From: Limnoraphis robusta CS-951
Lineage (GTDB): Bacteria; Cyanobacteriota; Cyanobacteriia; Cyanobacteriales; Microcoleaceae
DNA: 39,547 bases
Reading direction: 5' to 3'
Assembly: GCF_000972705.2 (NCBI RefSeq)
Contig: NZ_LATL02000058.1
Coordinates: 1 to 39,547 of the forward strand
Shown here: in pieces, positions 17,543 through 25,332 of the stretch
How positions within the stretch are numbered: the first letter of the stretch is position 1
Layout: the number at the start of each line of letters is the position of its first letter
Translations under genes and position numbers: made by a program
The notes under the pieces: generated by a model
Seen by the model: the letters and a program-made list of their open reading frames with translations, nothing else
The model's database searches: none
Told to the model about the DNA's origin: nothing

Positions 17543-18946
17543 ATGAGCAACGGAACACTATTTGATAAGGTTTGGGACTTGCATAGGGTTGGAACTTTAC
17601 CCTCAGGTCAAACTCAACTCTTCATCGGTTTGCACCTGATCCACGAAGTTACCAGTCCTCAAGCTTTCGCCATGCTGCGTGAACGAAATTTACAGGTGCT
17701 ATATCCCGATCGCACCGTCGCCACTGTCGATCATATCGTTCCGACTGAAAACCAAGCCCGTCCCTTTGTGGATGTCTTGGCCGAAGAGATGATGCAAGCC
17801 CTAGAAAAAAGCTGCAAAGACTACGGCATCCGCTTTTATAATATTGGTTCGGGTGATCAAGGAATTGTTCATGCGATCGCCCCAGAACAAGGCCTCACAC
17901 AGCCGGGAATGACGATCGCTTGTGGGGACTCACACACCTCGACTCATGGCGCTTTTGGGGCAATTGCGTTTGGGATCGGCACCTCCCAAGTGCGGGATGT
18001 GTTGGCGTCTCAAACTTTAGCCCTGTCTAAGTTAAAAGTTCGTCGGATCGAAGTCAATGGCGAGTTAAACCCCGGTGTTTATGCTAAAGATGTGATTCTG
18101 CATATTATCCGTAAACTGGGTGTTAATGGCGGTGTGGGCTACGCCTATGAATTTGCGGGGAGTACCCTAGCGGCGATGTCGATGGAAGAACGGATGACCA
18201 TCTGCAATATGTCCATTGAAGGCGGCGCCCGGTGTGGTTATGTTAACCCAGATCAGGTAACGTTTGACTACCTCCAGGGGAGAGATTTTGCACCCATTGG
18301 GGAAAATTGGGATAAAGCCGTGAGTTGGTGGCAGAGTCTCCACAGTGATGCGGATGCGGTTTATGATGATGTGGTGACGTTTGATGCGGCGGAGATTTCC
18401 CCGACAGTAACCTGGGGAATTACACCCGGTCAGGGAATAGCTGTCGATGAGACTATCCCCAGTTTAGACAGTTTTGAGATAAGCGATCGCGATGTCGCCC
18501 AGGAAGCTTACCGTTATATGGAGTTTTCCCCCGGTACCCCGATAAAAGGCACAAAAGTTGATGTTTGTTTTATTGGCAGTTGTACCAACGGACGGTTAAG
18601 TGATTTGCGAGAAGCGGCGAAATTTGCCCAAGGACGTCATGTGGCAAATGGGGTGAAAGCCTTTGTGGTTCCGGCTTCTGAACGGATTAAAAAACAAGCC
18701 GAAGCCGAAGGACTGGATCAAATTTTTCAAGAAGCGGGTTTTGAATGGCGTGAGGCGGGATGTTCGATGTGTTTGGCGATGAACCCCGATAAGCTGCAAG
18801 GAAATCAAATGAGTGCGTCTTCCTCTAATCGTAATTTTAAAGGGCGTCAGGGTTCGTCTACGGGGCGGACGTTGTTGATGAGTCCGGCGATGGTGGTAGC
18901 CGCAGCAGTCAAGGGCGAAGTAACAGATATCCGCGAGTTGTTGTAA
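17543..18946 (+). CDS. leuC: 3-isopropylmalate dehydratase large subunit
   Basis: With LeuD this isomerises 2-isopropylmalate to 3-isopropylmalate in leucine synthesis. The 467-residue length is standard. The aconitase-fold [4Fe-4S] ligands are visible as C347 (IGSCTNGR) and the C407/C410 pair ([11 protein letters not shown]). Other family blocks are [39 protein letters not shown] and [21 protein letters not shown] sequence near the end. Start ATG 17543 begins [14 protein letters not shown], the usual N-terminus. leuD follows 27 bases downstream with an AAAGGA ribosome site, so the two are one operon. Upstream lies the repeat-terminator of the caspase genes, so leuCD has its own promoter, which I could not pin down. 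Confidence 0.98.
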   Translation: MSNGTLFDKVWDLHRVGTLPSGQTQLFIGLHLIHEVTSPQAFAMLRERNLQVLYPDRTVATVDHIVPTENQARPFVDVLAEEMMQALEKSCKDYGIRFYNIGSGDQGIVHAIAPEQGLTQPGMTIACGDSHTSTHGAFGAIAFGIGTSQVRDVLASQTLALSKLKVRRIEVNGELNPGVYAKDVILHIIRKLGVNGGVGYAYEFAGSTLAAMSMEERMTICNMSIEGGARCGYVNPDQVTFDYLQGRDFAPIGENWDKAVSWWQSLHSDADAVYDDVVTFDAAEISPTVTWGITPGQGIAVDETIPSLDSFEISDRDVAQEAYRYMEFSPGTPIKGTKVDVCFIGSCTNGRLSDLREAAKFAQGRHVANGVKAFVVPASERIKKQAEAEGLDQIFQEAGFEWREAGCSMCLAMNPDKLQGNQMSASSSNRNFKGRQGSSTGRTLLMSPAMVVAAAVKGEVTDIRELL

Positions 18947-18973
18947 AAACAGGTTGATTTTTGAAAGGAAAAA

Positions 18974-19570
18974 ATGAGTCAAATTCAAAGTATTTCAGGA
19001 CGGGGTATTCCTTTAGTTGGGAGTGATATTGATACTGATCGAATTATTCCAGCGCGGTTTTTACGCTGTGTAACGTTTGATGGGTTGGGGGAACAGGTTT
19101 TTGCCGATGATCGCCAACAAACTCAGGGAAATCACCCGTTTGATTTACCCCAATATCAAGGGGCGAATATTTTAGTTGTTAATGGTAATTTTGGCTGTGG
19201 TTCATCGCGGGAACACGCGCCGCAAGCGTTGTCAAAATGGGGAATTCAAGCAATAATTGGGGAAAGTTTTGCTGAGATTTTCTTCGGAAATTGTGTGGCG
19301 ATTGGGGTGCCTTGTGTAATAGCAACGCCGGAACAGGTTCAACAATTACAACAAGCCCTACAAACTGACCCCCAACTTCCGATGGCGGTGAATTTAGAAG
19401 AAAAACGGGTGCAATGTGGGGATTTAACCCTTGCGGTGAACATGAACGCCGGAGCGCAACAAATGTTCCTGAGTGGAACCTGGGATAGTTGTGGTCAATT
19501 GTTGGCAAATGTGAAGCAAATTCAAACAACGGCAAGTCAACTGCCTTATATGCGGATAGCCAAACTGTAA
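18974..19570 (+). CDS. leuD: 3-isopropylmalate dehydratase small subunit (C-terminus replaced by inserted element)
   Basis: This is the small subunit partner of LeuC and supplies the swivelling domain. The 198-residue product shows [23 protein letters not shown] at the N-terminus and [20 protein letters not shown] with the substrate-binding Ser/Arg loop, then [12 protein letters not shown]. The last six residues (MRIAKL) and the stop codon are encoded by the left terminal inverted repeat of the element at 19552-21213. Before insertion the frame would have read ...LPYIHWANAAVS and stopped at 21248, giving 201 residues. The lost residues are at the extreme C-terminus, and the catalytic loops are intact, so the enzyme probably still works. 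It is co-transcribed with leuC. Confidence 0.95.
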   Translation: MSQIQSISGRGIPLVGSDIDTDRIIPARFLRCVTFDGLGEQVFADDRQQTQGNHPFDLPQYQGANILVVNGNFGCGSSREHAPQALSKWGIQAIIGESFAEIFFGNCVAIGVPCVIATPEQVQQLQQALQTDPQLPMAVNLEEKRVQCGDLTLAVNMNAGAQQMFLSGTWDSCGQLLANVKQIQTTASQLPYMRIAKL

Positions 19571-19629
19571 CCCTTGCCACTACGTTCTCACCTTTTACTC
19601 AAGCCACAATAAGTTGAGGAATTGAGTAA
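19552..19629 (+). repeat. Left terminal inverted repeat (78 bp)
   Basis: It is identical to the reverse complement of 21136-21213. It begins GCGGATAGCC and supplies the last codons and stop of leuD. Its inner 35 bases (19595-19629) are themselves an imperfect palindrome, with TTACTCAA and TTGAGTAA at the ends, the layout of a paired recombinase-binding core. Confidence 0.95.
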
Positions 19630-19634
19630 GCAAG

Positions 19635-19665
19635 AAAAAAGACCCTCTCGCTGGGTCTTTTGTGT
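19635..19665 (-). terminator. Intrinsic terminator of the recombinase gene
   Basis: Read on the minus strand, GACCC and GGGTC form a stem, with added A/T pairs, around AGCGAGA and end in TTTTTT. It lies between the recombinase stop codon and the left terminal repeat. The complementary A/T flanks make it work in both directions, so it may also stop readthrough from leuD. Confidence 0.85.
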
Positions 19666-19707
19666 TACTTATGATGTACTTAATTGGATATGCTGGCTCT
19701 TTCTCCT

Positions 19708-21132
19708 TTATTCTAGCTGATAAATGACTTTTAGTACACTTTGAATCAATTCGTTTTCTAAGTCAAATCCTAGTCGCTCCAGTTCATCTTTAGCTAGCTC
19801 TAAAGACAATGGTTGCTTAGAATGGTTCAACAGGATATCAACAGTAGTTTGTAGGTTCTTACGCTTCTTGTAGGTGCTGTCATTTTGCTGCACAGAGTGA
19901 CCCATAGACCTTGCTCGGATTTCTTGTGGCACTCCATACATTTCGCCTAGCTGATTGCCCAAGTGTCTGAAAGCATATATTTCTGTAGCAGGTGCTTTGT
20001 GCCGATTCATGTAACTGGAATGAATCCCGTTAAATCCCGTGCAAATATTTTCAGGTAAACTGTTGGGTCTAGGCTTATATTGGTACAAACTAATTTCACG
20101 AATCTGTAGTAATTCAATAATTTCTGGGTTTGTTGTAACTGGCTTACAGACACGACCTCCAGTTTTAATTGACGTTCCAAAATAAGTAAAGTCACCCAAT
20201 ACTAGCAACAAGGTTTTGTTACTAGGGTCACTAATAGCAGGAATAGTTACACCATCTTTTGTGTAAGGTTTGTCAAGGTTGATAGCAGCCGCTATTTCAC
20301 TAGGACGCAATGCGTAAAGGATACACATTGATGTTACCCATAGCCAGCTTTTACGAGCTAAAGTATCACGTCCCCTTCTTAGATTTTTATTTGTTACCAT
20401 TTCACGCCAATCTAAAAACTCTTGCCACGATACAGACTGTTTGTCTTTGAATTTAGTCTGTTCTGGGTCAATCTCCCCAAAGCGTTCTAGTAACTGCTTG
20501 TTGTTTGGGCATTTCTCAGCAATCTTTCGTAATGCGTAATAGCATTTCTTAAAACTATTGACTCCCTGTTTGTATGTGAACAAAGCAGTTTTTAATTCTT
20601 GCCACGTAGGATATTTATCCCAGTCAGGAAGCTTTTTGAAGTAATCTAAATTTCCCTTTTTCCATGTACTAGCGTCGTTTGGAATATCACGAGAACGAGG
20701 ACGCTTGGTGTTTACGTTTACTCCATCAAAATATTCATCCTCAAGTTCTTGAATAATCTCGCGATAGGTTTTGAGGTCATTAACAAGCTCGTTAACCTCT
20801 TTAATTTCTCGTTTAAACCATTCATCAAACTCTGAGGCAGTAGTGAGCTTATTGAACGCATCTTTAATTTTCCATGCCTTGTCACGGGCTTGGTAAACGC
20901 CTGATTCATCAAATGGTACATTCACATCTTGGGGGACGCGAGTTCCAGTGAAAGGGTTTTTGAACTGTAGGTATAAATACTTGTTGTTTGAGATGTGAAA
21001 ACTAATGCCCTTGGGCATCTGTCCACCCTTCTTCAGTTCCTCTGTTTTTTTCTTGACTGCCTTAATGTTTTCTAGAACAGCCTCATACCCCTTGTAAGAC
21101 CCGGCTCCACCGATGGAATCGTTGTTACTCAT
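19708..21132 (-). CDS. Tyrosine recombinase/integrase-like protein, sole gene of the element
   Basis: This 474-residue protein has a basic, helical N-terminal half (1-240) likely to bind DNA. Its C-terminal half has tyrosine-recombinase signatures: R276 (LYALRPSEIAAAI), a possible beta-hairpin lysine at K323, Y386-x-x-R389-H390 (YAFRHLGNQLG), H412 (MGHS) and the candidate nucleophile Y421 (STYKKR). The position of the first conserved His in HxxR is a Tyr, a substitution tolerated in some families. No DDE motif or zinc finger is seen. The ATG at 21132 is preceded, inside the terminal repeat, by GAGGA. The gene fills the element and ends just before its own terminator, so the protein is presumably the enzyme that moves the element. 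Specific family unknown. Confidence 0.85.
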   Translation of the reverse strand: MSNNDSIGGAGSYKGYEAVLENIKAVKKKTEELKKGGQMPKGISFHISNNKYLYLQFKNPFTGTRVPQDVNVPFDESGVYQARDKAWKIKDAFNKLTTASEFDEWFKREIKEVNELVNDLKTYREIIQELEDEYFDGVNVNTKRPRSRDIPNDASTWKKGNLDYFKKLPDWDKYPTWQELKTALFTYKQGVNSFKKCYYALRKIAEKCPNNKQLLERFGEIDPEQTKFKDKQSVSWQEFLDWREMVTNKNLRRGRDTLARKSWLWVTSMCILYALRPSEIAAAINLDKPYTKDGVTIPAISDPSNKTLLLVLGDFTYFGTSIKTGGRVCKPVTTNPEIIELLQIREISLYQYKPRPNSLPENICTGFNGIHSSYMNRHKAPATEIYAFRHLGNQLGEMYGVPQEIRARSMGHSVQQNDSTYKKRKNLQTTVDILLNHSKQPLSLELAKDELERLGFDLENELIQSVLKVIYQLE

Positions 21133-21135
21133 TTT

Positions 21136-21213
21136 TTACTCAATTCCTCAACTTATTGTGGCTTGAGTAAAAGGTGAGAACGTAGTGGCAAGGGTTACAG
21201 TTTGGCTATCCGC
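21136..21213 (-). repeat. Right terminal inverted repeat (78 bp)
   Basis: It is a perfect inverted copy of 19552-19629. It contains the leader of the recombinase gene, including GAGGA about 13 bases upstream of its ATG. The internal palindrome arms TTACTCAA (21136-21143) and TTGAGTAA (21163-21170) lie at its inner end. Confidence 0.95.
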
Positions 21214-21248
21214 CTTATATTCACTGGGCAAATGCCGCAGTAAGCTGA
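21214..21248 (+). pseudogene. Severed original 3' end of leuD
   Basis: The duplicated heptamer CTTATAT (21214-21220) is followed by T CAC TGG GCA AAT GCC GCA GTA AGC TGA. Joined to leuD at its own heptamer, the frame continues as PYIHWANAAVS and stops at 21248. It is now cut off from leuD by the inserted element and has no start of its own. Confidence 0.8.
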
Positions 21249-21372
21249 TTAATTGTGGCGATCGCATTTCCTGGTTTTACGGATTTGAAACGAACCTATC
21301 AACCGTATTTCCTCGCATATAGCCTATCGCCATTCACTCCTCACCCTGAAAATCAATCTAGATCGTGATCCT

Positions 21373-22971
21373 TCAAATGCCTAAGACTTTCCGCAACATT
21401 GCTTCGTCTTTGGGTTTAGCTGAAAAACGACCTTTTTCTAAATCCCGTATCCAGCTTTGACTCTTTCCCGCCATTTCTGCTAACAGCCTTTGACTAATTC
21501 CTTGGCGTTTTCGGGCGTTAGCGATTTGATTGGCGGATAAACCCATTGGGGTAGACGTTGGGGTTTTGCGGGCGATGCGGTTTGTCTTTTTCTTGTCGAG
21601 TTTGGCGAGTTGCTGTTCCCACTCGGGCGGGAGATTAAACCAAGAAATGCGGGCTTTCATCAAGCGATTCCATTTTCCTCGGGGACTCGAATCAGTCAGG
21701 CGTTGATCTTGGCTACCATCATTGATCCAAAAATCGAGGGCTTCTTCTGCATCATCGGGTAATTCGGCGAGTTTAGCCCAAAGGGGTTGGATTTCTGGGA
21801 CGTAAGTTGTCGCGTCAAACAAGGGTTTCAAGCCATAGTGATTGAGGACTTCGAGATCACTTTCAAAGCAGCGAATTAGGCGTTTGCGGTTTTCACTGTG
21901 GAGGCTGGCTTGAGACATTTTTTCCTCACCGTAGGCGACTCGCATTAAGGTGGGAATGGTGATGCACTGTTTTCTTCCCATTTTGGCTTTGAATAATAGC
22001 CACAGCATCATTCGGGCGGCGCCGATGTGTTGTTGCCAGATACTCATCACACTACTGAGTAAGAACTTCGGCAGTGTACCGTATTGATAAAAAGCGGTAC
22101 GTTTACGATAGTCGTTTTTGTTGAGGAAATATTGCGCCCAAGCCCCGGCTTTGACGGTGAAGGTTAAACCCGTGAGATATTTGTTGCCTTCGGTATCTTT
22201 TTGAAAGTGATGTTTGATATTGAGTAAATGCCAGAGACGATCTTCGGGGACTGAGAAGCCTCTGACTTGGCCCTGTTGCGGCCAATCAATCGAGGTCAGG
22301 ATTTGACAGGGTTGTTGGGCGAGGGCTTTGATCAGGGTGAGTTTGGTGGCTTTACTGAGATCTTTGCGTTTGTCGAGTCCGAGATATTGTTCGATTTGGC
22401 GATCGCTGATCACAAATTCCTGTTCCCAAGGTCGATCTACGGTGGTGGCATAGGCGGCATAAATCAGATGCAAACAAGCGGATCGAATATCGATTCCTTC
22501 AATGGCGGCTAATGCGGCTTCTTGTTCGAGTATTTTGGGGCTATCAGATTCGATGTCATCGGTAAGTCGGAAGACTATTGCCCCTCCACCTTGTTTAACG
22601 GTTCGTTCGTAGTAGGGTTGACCCTGAGCGTTGAGTTGCCAAGGAACTTGGCTGGCGCTGGTGAGTAAGTTGCAGGCTTCCCAGACCACCATTGAGGAAG
22701 CGAAGGGATTATTCTTTCCATTGAGAAAAATATCGGGACTGGTTGGCATCCGAACGGTAGCTTTATAGCGCCCTTTTTTCGGTTGCAAGGGAACCGGACA
22801 ACTAATCGGACATTGAACCACACAGAGCGGCTCTGGATAAAAACCTTCGCAGTGGTTACAGAGTGTGGGATCGATCCACAGTTGTCCTTCGACTTGTTTT
22901 ATGGCATCTGTCGGACAGTCCGTTTGACAGGTTCCACATCCAGAGCAATTTTCAGGAATTGAATAAGACAT
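21373..22971 (-). CDS. cnfR: CnfR/PatB-like regulator: ferredoxin-type Fe-S domain plus C-terminal helix-turn-helix
   Basis: CnfR (called PatB in Anabaena) activates nitrogen-fixation genes when oxygen is low. This 532-residue protein matches that plan and length. Two N-terminal [4Fe-4S] motifs are seen: CSGCGTCQTDCP at about 9-20 and a CNHCEG...CVVQCP block at about 35-56. A long middle domain of unknown function with IEQYLGLDKRKDLSKATKLTL follows. The XRE-type helix-turn-helix at about 480-532 has NARKRQGISQRLLAEMAGKS and SWIRDLEKGRFSAKP. The Fe-S domain is thought to sense oxygen or redox state. I chose the ATG at 22971 (MSYSIPENC); another in-frame ATG lies 12 codons upstream. No nif or chl dark-operative reductase genes are in this window, so its targets cannot be seen. 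The upstream region is a long divergent spacer. Confidence 0.85.
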   Translation of the reverse strand: MSYSIPENCSGCGTCQTDCPTDAIKQVEGQLWIDPTLCNHCEGFYPEPLCVVQCPISCPVPLQPKKGRYKATVRMPTSPDIFLNGKNNPFASSMVVWEACNLLTSASQVPWQLNAQGQPYYERTVKQGGGAIVFRLTDDIESDSPKILEQEAALAAIEGIDIRSACLHLIYAAYATTVDRPWEQEFVISDRQIEQYLGLDKRKDLSKATKLTLIKALAQQPCQILTSIDWPQQGQVRGFSVPEDRLWHLLNIKHHFQKDTEGNKYLTGLTFTVKAGAWAQYFLNKNDYRKRTAFYQYGTLPKFLLSSVMSIWQQHIGAARMMLWLLFKAKMGRKQCITIPTLMRVAYGEEKMSQASLHSENRKRLIRCFESDLEVLNHYGLKPLFDATTYVPEIQPLWAKLAELPDDAEEALDFWINDGSQDQRLTDSSPRGKWNRLMKARISWFNLPPEWEQQLAKLDKKKTNRIARKTPTSTPMGLSANQIANARKRQGISQRLLAEMAGKSQSWIRDLEKGRFSAKPKDEAMLRKVLGI

Positions 22972-23463
22972 CTGTTTAGAGGGATAAGAAGACACTAAAA
23001 CAACCATCTAAGCTTGGGAGCCGGATTGAATTGACTAACCTTTGTGCTGAACTTGATCTTGAAAGAGCTGCTTTTGGATGAACTTAATAATCCGATTGAA
23101 TGGGGGTTAACCCTTCAAATATTCCTCAGTTCTTTCTTAAGAGTTAGTCCAAGTTTTAGGCTAGAAAAAACACATTCCGATCTCGCATAATGAGCATCCC
23201 AATCTTGCATATACTCTCTGGGGAGCAGCTTGGACAAGAATTTAGAATCTAGATTAGAATAAGTAGTTAGAGTTAGTATTGCAACTTGTGGATACTCCAG
23301 TTAGGGCAATATTTGAGTCGTTTTCATTGCTACATATAGAGAATTAACTCATTGATTAACCCTAACCTATTTAACATTCTCTTAAGAACGGTTTTCATCA
23401 TTTGCTCATAATGAACATTTTATTAAAAAATTTGGTTCGTTATAAACCTTTTTTCGGAAAATA

Positions 23464-23569
23464 ATCAGCAACAATACTTCATCAATTTTTGTATCAATAG
23501 AAAGTCAGTGAATGGGTGAATAAATCTTGCTCGAAAGATCAGCAACAATACTTCATCAATTTTTGTATC
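23464..23569 (+). repeat. 32-base direct repeat, two copies
   Basis: The sequences 23464-23495 and 23538-23569 are identical (beginning ATCAGCAACAATACTTC and ending TTTTTGTATC). Their starts are 74 bases apart, and similar AGAAAGTC/AGAGAGTC follows each. With only two copies it is not a CRISPR array. It could be a duplicated binding region or a local duplication. Confidence 0.85.
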
Positions 23570-23756
23570 GACAGAGAGTCCCTAGACAGAGAGAGGTTTT
23601 TCAAACAGTTCTGTATAAGCCGGAGACTGTCACCGCCTCAATTCTTGATTTTTAATGAATTTTGAACTTCCCTCGTTCGGGTTGAAGTCGGCTGTCTCTA
23701 TAGACTTTGAACGGGAAAAATTAGTCAATTATTTTATTGTACATAGAGTTTTGCAG

Positions 23757-23762
23757 TATAAT
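23757..23762 (+). promoter_or_regulatory. Putative -10 box of the kinase-cyclase operon
   Basis: A perfect TATAAT lies 35 bases upstream of the first gene. TTGTAC at 23737-23742 is only 14 bases upstream of it, closer than ideal, so the -35 is uncertain. Confidence 0.35.
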
Positions 23763-23797
23763 AAGTTTTTTAATCAAATCTTTGTTTTCTGTCAAAT

Positions 23798-25255
23798 ATG
23801 AATATCACATCAGAAAACCGAACAGTGAACGCTGAAATCTTAGTGATTGATGATACGGTAGGCGGCTTACAATTACTCCCTAGATTATTACGCAGAACGG
23901 GTTATCAAGTTCGAGTGGCTACGAGCGTAAATATTGCACTTCAAGAAATAAAAAAGTTACCGCCCGATCTGATTTTACTGGAAATTATGATGCCCGAAAT
24001 GAGTGGCTATGAAGTCTGTCAACTCCTCAAATCCAATCCGGAAACTCAGGAAATCCCCGTAATTTTCATCAGTCCCATGAATGAATTAGTGGATCGAGTT
24101 AAAGCCTTTAAAGTGGGGGGAGTAGACTATATTACAAAGCCCTTTCAAGTTAAAGAAGTTTTAGCTCGGGTTCAGGTGCAATTAGAAAATCGTTTCTTAC
24201 GGCAAAATCTTCAAGAAAAAAATATAGAATTGTCTCAAGCTCTATCGCAAATTCAAGCGACGCAAAATCACCTAATTCAATCGGAAAAAATGGCGGCATT
24301 AGGACAATTGCTTGCCAGTATTGCCCATGAAATAAATACGCCTTTAGGGGCGATTTTAGCCTCAAGCAATAATTCTAAAACCGCTTTAAAAGAGTTTTTA
24401 GAAAAACTGCCTCAACTCATTTACGAAATGTCATCAGAACAGCAAAAGCAATTCTTTGCTTTGCTTAATTGTTCGCTCAAGGCAGAAAAACGGAAATTAA
24501 ATAGTAAAGAAAAGCGTCAATTTAAGCGAGATATCACTCGGACACTTGAAGAACAGGAAATCTCACAAGCTCGGCGAATTGCAGATACTTTAATTGATCT
24601 AGAAATTTATGAAAATATTGAATCTTTTTTTCCGCTATTCAAAAATAATGAAGCGGACTGGATCTTACAACAAGTGTATAATTTAATTTGCCTCAAAATC
24701 AATAGTCAAAATATTGTGATGGCTGTTGAACGGGTTACAAAAATTGTATTTGCACTCAAAAGCTATGCTCGTTATGATAATAGTGGTCAAAAACAGTTGG
24801 TTCAAATCACTGAGGGTTTAGAAACGGTTTTAGAACTGTATCGAAATCAATTATCTTCAGGAATTGAACTGATTCGAGACTATCAGCCTATACCTGCCAT
24901 CTGGTGTTATCCTGATGAATTAAACCAGGTTTGGACTAATTTGATTCACAATGGGATTCATGCGATGCAGGGTAAAGGCTGCTTACAAATTAGAGTTTCT
25001 GAACAGAAAGGGGGTGTGGTTGTTGCAATAACAGACTCAGGCGAAGGGATTTCTCCTCAAGTTCAGCCGAGAATCTTTGAACCCTTCTTCACCACAAAGC
25101 CTGTAGGAGAAGGAAGTGGTTTGGGATTGGATATTGCGCGTAAAATTATTGAAAAGCATCAGGGTCAAATTGAGTTTGAAAGTCAACCCGGACAGACAAC
25201 ATTTGAGGTCTGGTTACCGATGGACAATATCCAACCCCCAGGGCTAAAGTCCTAG
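23798..25255 (+). CDS. Receiver domain-histidine kinase with atypical receiver (Asp to Glu)
   Basis: This is a 485-residue soluble kinase. Residues 13-130 form a receiver domain (VIDDT acid pair, IEVxMPEMSGYE-type loop, KPF lysine), but the phosphoacceptor is E62 (LLEIMMPEMSG) where Asp is expected. Residues about 165-330 contain HisKA-like sequence with the phosphorylated histidine H177 (SIAHEINTPLG) and a long helical insert. The HATPase domain follows, with N-box NQVWTNLIHNGIHAM, G1 DSGEGI, FEPFFTTKP and G2 GSGLGL. Receiver-kinase proteins of this form typically pass phosphate to a separate response regulator, and the next gene is one. There is no membrane segment, so the stimulus must come from the cytoplasm or the receiver. 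It is the first gene of a three-gene operon. Confidence 0.93.
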   Translation: MNITSENRTVNAEILVIDDTVGGLQLLPRLLRRTGYQVRVATSVNIALQEIKKLPPDLILLEIMMPEMSGYEVCQLLKSNPETQEIPVIFISPMNELVDRVKAFKVGGVDYITKPFQVKEVLARVQVQLENRFLRQNLQEKNIELSQALSQIQATQNHLIQSEKMAALGQLLASIAHEINTPLGAILASSNNSKTALKEFLEKLPQLIYEMSSEQQKQFFALLNCSLKAEKRKLNSKEKRQFKRDITRTLEEQEISQARRIADTLIDLEIYENIESFFPLFKNNEADWILQQVYNLICLKINSQNIVMAVERVTKIVFALKSYARYDNSGQKQLVQITEGLETVLELYRNQLSSGIELIRDYQPIPAIWCYPDELNQVWTNLIHNGIHAMQGKGCLQIRVSEQKGGVVVAITDSGEGISPQVQPRIFEPFFTTKPVGEGSGLGLDIARKIIEKHQGQIEFESQPGQTTFEVWLPMDNIQPPGLKS

Positions 25256-25332
25256 TTACCCAGGGAGGAGAAATCAAAAAAATTCTTTGTGGCAATCGTT
25301 CTAAACATTTATTAAAACAACAGGTTATTATC

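Larger units (their letters stand above)
19552..21213 (-). mobile_element. 1.66-kb insertion-sequence-like element with 78-bp perfect terminal inverted repeats and a tyrosine-recombinase-like gene
   Basis: The element is bounded by 19552-19629 and 21136-21213, perfect 78-base inverted copies of each other. The heptamer CTTATAT occurs just outside both ends (19545-19551 and 21214-21220) as a target duplication. It may be 9 bases (GCCTTATAT), because GC is shared with the repeat end. Deleting the element plus one heptamer joins leuD to an in-frame tail ending at 21248, which confirms both the boundaries and insertion into leuD. Inside is a single minus-strand gene (19708-21132) and its terminator. 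The gene starts 3 bases inside the right repeat, so its promoter and ribosome site lie in the repeat. No HIP1 site is seen inside. The perfect repeats suggest recent arrival. Confidence 0.88.
22972..23797. other. Long divergent intergenic region
   Basis: About 800 bases separate cnfR (minus) and a kinase gene (plus). It contains a 32-base direct repeat (annotated separately), a 10-base palindrome AATCTAGATT at 23246-23255, and TCTTAAGA palindromes near 23137 and 23383. A TATAAT at 23757-23762 could serve the kinase gene. I see no gene, tRNA or NtcA-type GTA-N8-TAC box. Confidence 0.55.

Noticed and set aside
19545..21220. Interpretation as an ordinary integrated island with attL/attR
   Set aside because: Site-specific integration leaves direct repeats, but here the long repeats are inverted and only a 7-base direct repeat flanks them.
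23464..23569. Two-copy 32-base repeat considered as a CRISPR mini-array
   Set aside because: There are only two copies, no palindromic repeat and no cas genes; the neighbouring sequence also partly matches outside the repeat.
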